A stretch of 5,323 bases of DNA, taken from CAYWNK01 sp047639615 (lineage in GTDB: Bacteria > Planctomycetota > UBA1135 > GCA-002686595). The notes under the pieces were generated by a model, which saw only the letters and a program-made list of their open reading frames with translations, did no database searches and was not told where the DNA came from. The position numbers were made by a program, and so were the translations under genes. Shown here in pieces: positions 1 through 3,162 of this stretch; position 1 is the stretch's first letter, and each line of letters starts with the position of its first letter. The DNA is taken from positions 1 through 5,323 of the forward strand of contig JBLIOL010000357.1 of assembly GCA_047639615.1 (NCBI GenBank), given 5' to 3'.

Positions 1-296
1 CGCAGTTATCGGAGCCCAGACTCGGGTGCCTGTGCACAAGCCACATTCGGTGCATGTCGCACCCCCACATAGAGAAAGTTCGCAGACCCGTAAGCCTCGG
101 GGAGCCACTATCCGCTTAGGTGGGTACCCAAGGCGCTGGGGTGGTTGACACCCTGTGCCCGCTCTAGGTTAGAGAGCGTGAGCTTGGGTCCCCCAGGCCC
201 AAGCCACCCCGTCTGGTTCGGCCCCGAGGCAGGCACCCTCTCTAACTCTCTGTTGTCTCTCAGAGGCCCGTTTTGGTTAACAGGCGCTGGCCTGCA
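1..296. other. Stretch without a supportable gene
   Basis: I find no convincing coding region here on either strand. Short open frames exist but lack a family resemblance, and none has a good start signal. A minus-strand frame open from about 168 to the window edge is rich in cysteine over roughly 28-82 (TCTECGLC), but it is too short and incomplete to call. The only clear structure is a nested inverted repeat at 168-246. The right edge is set by the start of sequence shared with the second IS relic near 297. Confidence 0.5.
168..246. repeat. Nested inverted repeat / potential hairpin
   Basis: An outer stem pairs 168-180 with 234-246: nine perfect pairs at the base (GTTAGAGAG with CTCTCTAAC), then one mismatch and three more pairs. 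Inside it, 182-188 (GCTTGGG) pairs perfectly with 198-204 (CCCAAGC). No T-run follows on either strand, so it is not a standard intrinsic terminator. The AAC and GTT ends face the wrong way for an integron attC site. Its role is unknown. Confidence 0.5.
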
Positions 297-750
297 CGCA
301 TTCGATGTGCCTAGAGGTCGCCAGGGCTCCAGCCGATCCCACGCGCCGGTGTATTTGGACGGGACGGGGGGTGAATCGGCTTCTTCGAGTGGACCAGTCG
401 CAAGTCTACTCGCAGATCCTTGCCTCGCCGGGACAGGGTCGTGTGGTCTGGAGCTTCATGGCTGAGGTCCGTCAGATCCAGTATGGAACGCAGGAAGCCT
501 TCGGCTTGCCGAAGCGGCAAGCGGAAGATGAGACGGAGGGTGCGCGCCGTCTCGATGCCAGGTCCGTGTACTTCTATGGTGCTCCGCGTTGACCGGAGGG
601 CTTGGCCTTCCAACTCTTGATTGCCTCAGGCGGGATCCAAAGGGTGATGTCGCCGCGGCTGACAAGGGCTCGGTCGTACTCGGCCCAGTTGGAGACTCGA
701 TACCTAGTCTTGTACTCCGGGTGAACGCGGGAGTTCATGCCCGAAGCCAT
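297..750 (-). pseudogene. IS5-family transposase pseudogene (copy A), N-terminal part
   Basis: Read from an ATG at 750 (a second in-frame ATG lies at 738) the protein begins MASGMNSRVHPEYKTRYR and continues with NWAEYDRALVSRGDITLWI, the usual start of IS5-family DDE transposases of about 300 residues. A TAG at 576-574 replaces what is normally a glutamine codon just before KYTDLA. A one-base deletion near 555-558 then shifts the frame, after which RLPLRQAEGFLRS and APDHTTLSRRGK follow, both typical family motifs. The reading reaches PIH at 371, exactly where intact relatives continue into the catalytic DST motif. Instead the sequence jumps to a block (RPV...RVGSAG) that belongs well after the second catalytic aspartate. 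The catalytic core is lost, so the gene is dead. The IS5-family assignment comes from remembered motif order, not a database search. Confidence 0.8.
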
Positions 751-804
751 CGGCTAGCGTGGCCCTGAACCTGAGAGTGCCCACGTAGAGGGCCTTGAGC
801 GCAG

Positions 805-858
805 GGAGTTATGCACCAACGCTGTTGCAACCGACGAAGTGATTCATGCACTAACTCC
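805..858. repeat. Imperfect inverted repeat at the copy A / CIA30 junction
   Basis: GGAGTTATGCA at 805-815 is matched in inverse by TGCACTAACTCC at 847-858, differing by one inserted base. The left arm belongs to the right end of IS copy A. The right arm sits just where the recognisable CIA30 reading begins. It may mark an insertion or rearrangement boundary, or be chance. Confidence 0.35.
809..822 (-). repeat. Right terminal inverted repeat of IS copy A
   Basis: The sequence TTATGCACCAACGC (read inward on minus: GCGTTGGTGCATAA) is identical to 3081-3094 in copy B and closely matches copy B's left end at 2508-2521. It lies about 60 bases upstream of the transposase start, as expected for an IS end. 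Confidence 0.75.
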
Positions 859-1151
859 GCAGCACGGGCCTGAGCCTCAACTTCGGTGGAGACGGCGAAT
901 CCTGCAAGCTGAGCCCTTGTACGTCTGGTACCTTAGACGGCGTGAATTACGAGGTCATTTTCTCCACGGTGGATAGTCCGTGGAAGGAGAGCGTCTTCGC
1001 CTTTGACGACTTCGTTCCGGTATGGCGTGGTCGGCGCGTTCCTGGCGCCCCTGTGAACTCGATGAAAGGTGTCACTGGATTCGGCTTGATGAGATCAGGG
1101 GAGCAGCCCGGGTCATTCCGCCTAGAAATTTCGACACTCTCAAAGGCCTAG
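855..1151 (+). pseudogene. C-terminal fragment of a CIA30-domain protein
   Basis: A frame opens after a TAA at 852-854 and ends with TAG at 1149-1151. From about 864 it reads GLSLNFGGDGE, then DGVNYEVIFSTVDSPW, FDDFVPVWRGRRVPGAP, GFGLM and GSFRLEI. This is the order seen in the second half of CIA30 domains (PF08547, first known from complex I intermediate-associated protein 30; in bacteria a beta-sandwich of unknown binding role): G(L/V)xLxxxGDG, Y-x-F-x-T, W, PF-x-dF-x-P-x-RG, iGF, G-x-FrLeI. About the first 60-70 residues of a normal domain, including its MGG-S region, are missing, and I do not see them in any nearby frame. A GTG at 942 could start a 69-residue product but would cut the domain further. 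The break lies next to the right end of IS copy A, so damage by insertion or rearrangement is likely. The stop is 6 bases before the phosphatase start, suggesting a former operon. Confidence 0.7.
1142..1146 (+). promoter_or_regulatory. Probable Shine-Dalgarno site for the phosphatase
   Basis: AAAGG ends 11 bases before the ATG at 1158. This is slightly long but usable spacing, and it supports that start. The site lies inside the last codons of the CIA30 fragment, fitting translation coupled to the upstream gene in the ancestral arrangement. Confidence 0.5.
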
Positions 1152-1157
1152 ATCTCC

Positions 1158-2294
1158 ATGGATGCTGTGATTGAAGAAGCCGTTGCCGCACTAGAACCGG
1201 ATAGCACGGTCTACGTGGCGGATGAAAACCTCCGGGTGGTTCACACCAACGATCACTGGCAGCGATTTGCCCACGACAACAAGGGCGCGGAGCTCGCCGG
1301 TCCGGAGTGGAACACTCACCTGCTCGATAACATGAGCGGCAAGGAGCGCGAGCGGTGGGCTTCAATCTACAGCCTGCTACTTAGTGGAGAACTCTCTCAC
1401 TACGAAGAGGACTTCATCTGCTCGTCACCTGAGGAGCACAGGATTTACCGCCTGCGGAGCACCCCAGTGAAGGGCGAAGACGGCGCCACACTCCTGATTC
1501 ACCATACTGTGCGAATCGACGACAAGGCGGGAGAGCGCGAAGCTATGCGGGTTCGGCTGCGAACCCTGGACACTGATCCGAAACAGGTAGAGAATGAGTA
1601 TCGCAGTCGCGTCCTCGATTCTCAAGTCGCAGTGCCGGGGTTCCGCGTCGCACAATTTGTGCGCCCCCTCGATGACGTCGGCGGTGACATTGTGTGGCAC
1701 CGACGGTACGCAGGAGGGACGACCGATCTGATCCTCGCAGACGCGATGGGGCACGGAGTCGAAGCCAGCCTGCATGCGGCGAAGATGGTCATGATGCTCG
1801 ACTCTCTTGCGGCGCCCTATCGCCAGCCGCAGGATATTTTGGCTTCGCTGAACCGTGGCATGCTGCGCCACCGACCAGAGCACGAGACTGCGTTTGCGAC
1901 GGGCATCTTGTTCCGGTTCCAACACGGAAGTTCGGTGATCCGCTGCACGAACTTCGGTCACAATTCGCCGATCTTCTCGCGATCCGGCGAGGTCTCGATG
2001 GGAGCAGGCCTCGCGTTAGGCATCACGGACAGCATCCCCATCTGGCCAGAGATCGAACTCGATCTGCAGGAGCACGGAACACGTTTCCTTGTGTTTTCGG
2101 ATGGAATCACCGAGCAGTTCGACTCGCAGGGTCAGATGTACGGAAGCAAGGGACTCATTGGGGCTTTAAAGGGCTCGCTCGACATCGATCTGGAGTCCAT
2201 GCTCGACCAGATTGTGGATGACTGGACTGCGTTCAGAGGCAATGCCGTGATCAAGGACGATCAGGTGTTGTTGGCGTTGCAATTTATGGAGTAG
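1158..2294 (+). CDS. PAS domain-containing PP2C-type (SpoIIE/RsbU-like) serine phosphatase
   Basis: A 378-residue soluble, cytoplasmic protein with no signal peptide or membrane span. Residues about 10-120 look like a PAS-type sensor (VYVADENLRVVHTNDHW near the start, a strand-rich YRLRSTPVKG..TLLIHHTV part at the end). A charged, probably helical linker (121-151) leads to a SpoIIE phosphatase domain (PF07228; about 155-376). The Mn/Mg-binding motifs are all there: DVGGD (173-177), LADAMGHG (193-200), FATGILFRF (246-254), NFGHNSP (265-271), SDGITE (314-319) and the terminal KDDQ (366-369). Catalytic loss is therefore unlikely. Family members dephosphorylate a phosphoserine on a STAS-domain anti-sigma antagonist in partner-switching pathways, with the sensor controlling activity. 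No STAS protein or RsbW-type kinase is in the window, so the substrate is unknown. The gene follows the CIA30 fragment by 6 bases and may now depend on a promoter inside or beyond IS copy A. The start is supported by AAAGG at 1142-1146. Confidence 0.9.
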   Translation: MDAVIEEAVAALEPDSTVYVADENLRVVHTNDHWQRFAHDNKGAELAGPEWNTHLLDNMSGKERERWASIYSLLLSGELSHYEEDFICSSPEEHRIYRLRSTPVKGEDGATLLIHHTVRIDDKAGEREAMRVRLRTLDTDPKQVENEYRSRVLDSQVAVPGFRVAQFVRPLDDVGGDIVWHRRYAGGTTDLILADAMGHGVEASLHAAKMVMMLDSLAAPYRQPQDILASLNRGMLRHRPEHETAFATGILFRFQHGSSVIRCTNFGHNSPIFSRSGEVSMGAGLALGITDSIPIWPEIELDLQEHGTRFLVFSDGITEQFDSQGQMYGSKGLIGALKGSLDIDLESMLDQIVDDWTAFRGNAVIKDDQVLLALQFME

Positions 2295-2342
2295 CACCGC
2301 CGGGGCCCCTCGCTCCCATCCTCCCCTGTCCACAAACGAAGC

Positions 2343-2357
2343 CGACCTTCAAGGTCG
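2343..2357. repeat. Short perfect palindrome after the phosphatase gene
   Basis: CGACCTT and AAGGTCG surround a single central C, about 50 bases past the phosphatase stop. It could be a weak transcript 3'-end hairpin or a protein site. No T-run follows. Confidence 0.35.
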
Positions 2358-2409
2358 CCGTTCATCGGGACTTGGCACTGTTTTCGGAGCCGAGTATGGG
2401 CCGGATCCC

Positions 2410-2423
2410 GCCCCTTTCGGGGC
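2410..2423. repeat. Short GC hairpin
   Basis: GCCCC and GGGGC pair around a four-base TTTC loop. Neither strand has a T-run after it, so it is at most a weak hairpin. Confidence 0.3.
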
Positions 2424-2506
2424 CAAGGCAAAGTGAGCGCACATCTCCCCCACTGCCACCGCTGGTCCGAGTCCGGCAATTTTGGGTTACGCGGCTCGAC
2501 GGTAGT

Positions 2507-2521
2507 GGCGTTGGTGTATGA
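2507..2521 (+). repeat. Left terminal inverted repeat of IS copy B
   Basis: GGCGTTGGTGTATGA matches the inverted right end at 3081-3095 with two differences, and matches the end of copy A at 809-822. It lies just beyond the C-terminal stop of the transposase relic. Confidence 0.75.
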
Positions 2522-2545
2522 ATCCGAGGCCCAAGCCCGCGGTCT

Positions 2546-2992
2546 TCAACCGGGCACCTTCTTGGACGTCGGCCACGCGACCTCACGCATCCGGCTCAGC
2601 ACGCGTTACACGCGACCGCGGCATCCGTCTCGTGCGCGGCTCGTACACGTGCGCGTCGACGTGCGCGTAGACGGCTGTCGATCACCGTTTTGTACCAGTA
2701 GAAGGTGTTTTCAACCCGACTCTGGTGACGATACCCGGACTCATTCTTCCATCGTCGCCGCCCCACTTCCCCCACTCACCTGACCGTTCTGTTGCGCGCC
2801 TCAAATCTTCGGCGTCGCGTTGAGGTGCTCGCTGTACTGGACAGTGGCACGACGACTTCCGCCCCCTCGCGTTCCGCAGTATCAAGATGGCCGTGATTCC
2901 GGCCGATCCGACGCGACCGAGTATTTTGACAGGACGGGCTCGGTACTCGGTCTTGTACTTGGGGTAGACGCGAGAGTTAATTCCCGGACCAT
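2546..2992 (-). pseudogene. IS5-family transposase pseudogene (copy B), N- and C-terminal ends joined
   Basis: The reading starts around the ATG at 2992, but a one-base deletion right after it shifts the frame, so the homologous part begins INSRVYPKYKTEYR with ATT in place of the second ATG of copy A. After YR it jumps to RPVKILGRVGSAGITAILI and RNARGRK, which resembles the stretch after the second catalytic aspartate in IS5-family transposases. Everything between, including both central aspartates, is gone. The C-terminal tail continues with two further one-base shifts: VIDSRLRARR (from about 2686), then VLSRMREVAWPTSKKVPG and TGA at 2548-2546, resembling the family ending VLNRM-x-x-LG-x-P. 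It has the relics of both ends but no catalytic core, so it is non-functional. Confidence 0.75.
2647..2670. repeat. 12-base tandem duplication inside IS copy B
   Basis: ACGTGCGCGTCG is followed directly by ACGTGCGCGTAG, one mismatch in twelve. It lies in the arginine-rich C-terminal part of the transposase relic and is probably a small slippage event or chance codon similarity. Confidence 0.4.
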
Positions 2993-3080
2993 CGGGGTCC
3001 GAGACCTTGACCTGAGGACACCCTCGTAGAGGGCCCAAGAGGCGGGATTTGCTGCAATGACGCCCCATGAGGGCAGCGTT

Positions 3081-3095
3081 TTATGCACCAACGCC
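3081..3095 (-). repeat. Right terminal inverted repeat of IS copy B
   Basis: Read inward on the minus strand this is GGCGTTGGTGCATAA. It pairs with the left end at 2507-2521, and its 14 bases at 3081-3094 are identical to those at 809-822 in copy A. Confidence 0.8.
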
Positions 3096-3124
3096 GAACA
3101 ACGCCGCTTCTTTTTCGTAAATGT

Positions 3125-3136
3125 CGTTCGCGAACG
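3125..3136. promoter_or_regulatory. 12-base perfect palindrome upstream of the sigma-factor gene
   Basis: CGTTCGCGAACG is a perfect dyad ending 26 bases before the chosen ATG, in the short gap between the IS end and the gene. Its place suits an operator. It would be coding if translation began at the in-frame ATG at 3121. No known regulator site is identified. Confidence 0.3.
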
Positions 3137-3162
3137 GCGGCGCCGTGGGAATCTCCCCATGG

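Larger units (their letters stand above)
297..822 (-). mobile_element. Degenerate IS5-family element, copy A
   Basis: This is a relic of a DDE-transposase insertion sequence read on the minus strand. Its right end carries the 14-base motif TTATGCACCAACGC at 809-822, identical to 3081-3094 at the right end of copy B. The 5' half of the transposase follows inward (750 down to 371), then a short block (about 364 to 297) matching the later part of copy B's transposase, and then similarity stops. I found no convincing matching left end: GGCGCTGG near 283 and GGTGCAT near 49 are weak candidates. The element is therefore truncated or too worn, and cannot move by itself. The left limit given is where similarity to copy B fades, not a proven end. 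Confidence 0.75.
2295..2506. other. Intergenic region after the phosphatase gene
   Basis: I see no coding remnant here. The stretch holds GGGGCCCC at 2302-2309 and two short dyads described separately. None is followed by a T-run, so I cannot point to an intrinsic terminator for the phosphatase gene; Rho-dependent ending is possible. The region ends at the left repeat of IS copy B. Confidence 0.5.
2507..3095 (-). mobile_element. Internally deleted IS5-family element, copy B, with both ends
   Basis: A 589-base element bounded by inverted repeats: GGCGTTGGTGTATGA at 2507-2521 and, inverted, GGCGTTGGTGCATAA at 3095-3081 (13 of 15 matching). A transposase relic runs on the minus strand between them, its stop only about 20 bases from the left end, as usual for compact IS elements. 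Intact IS5-family elements are generally a little over 1 kb, so roughly half is missing. The flanks (TAGT before 2507, GAAC after 3095) show no target duplication, consistent with age or later rearrangement. The right end lies 67 bases before the sigma-factor start, so regulatory sequence of that gene may partly derive from the element. Confidence 0.8.

Noticed and set aside
222..234. CCCGAGGCAGG shared with 3955-3965 in the hairpin
   Set aside because: Eleven-base matches are expected a few times by chance in a window this long, and the similarity does not extend.
164..250. Integron attC site
   Set aside because: The arms read GTT...AAC rather than AAC...GTT as in attC, the spacer consensus is absent and there is no cassette array or integrase.
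145..465. Plus-strand open frame of about 106 codons
   Set aside because: It overlaps the minus-strand transposase relic, has a TTG start without a ribosome site, and its translation is low in hydrophobic core and unlike any family.
504..522. Perfect 8-bp stem with a 3-base loop
   Set aside because: It lies in the transposase relic where the family motif LPLRQAEGF is encoded, so the bases are explained by protein coding; no terminator T-run.
1425..1961. Minus-strand open frame of 178 codons
   Set aside because: It is antisense within the phosphatase gene, whose motifs are fully conserved in the plus frame; a shadow of codon bias.
1694..2221. Plus-strand open frame of 175 codons in another frame of the phosphatase
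   Set aside because: Arginine-rich translation with no domain pattern; the main frame carries all PP2C motifs over the same bases.
2343..2423. Intrinsic terminator for the phosphatase gene
   Set aside because: Two hairpins are present, but neither is followed by a run of T on the plus strand.
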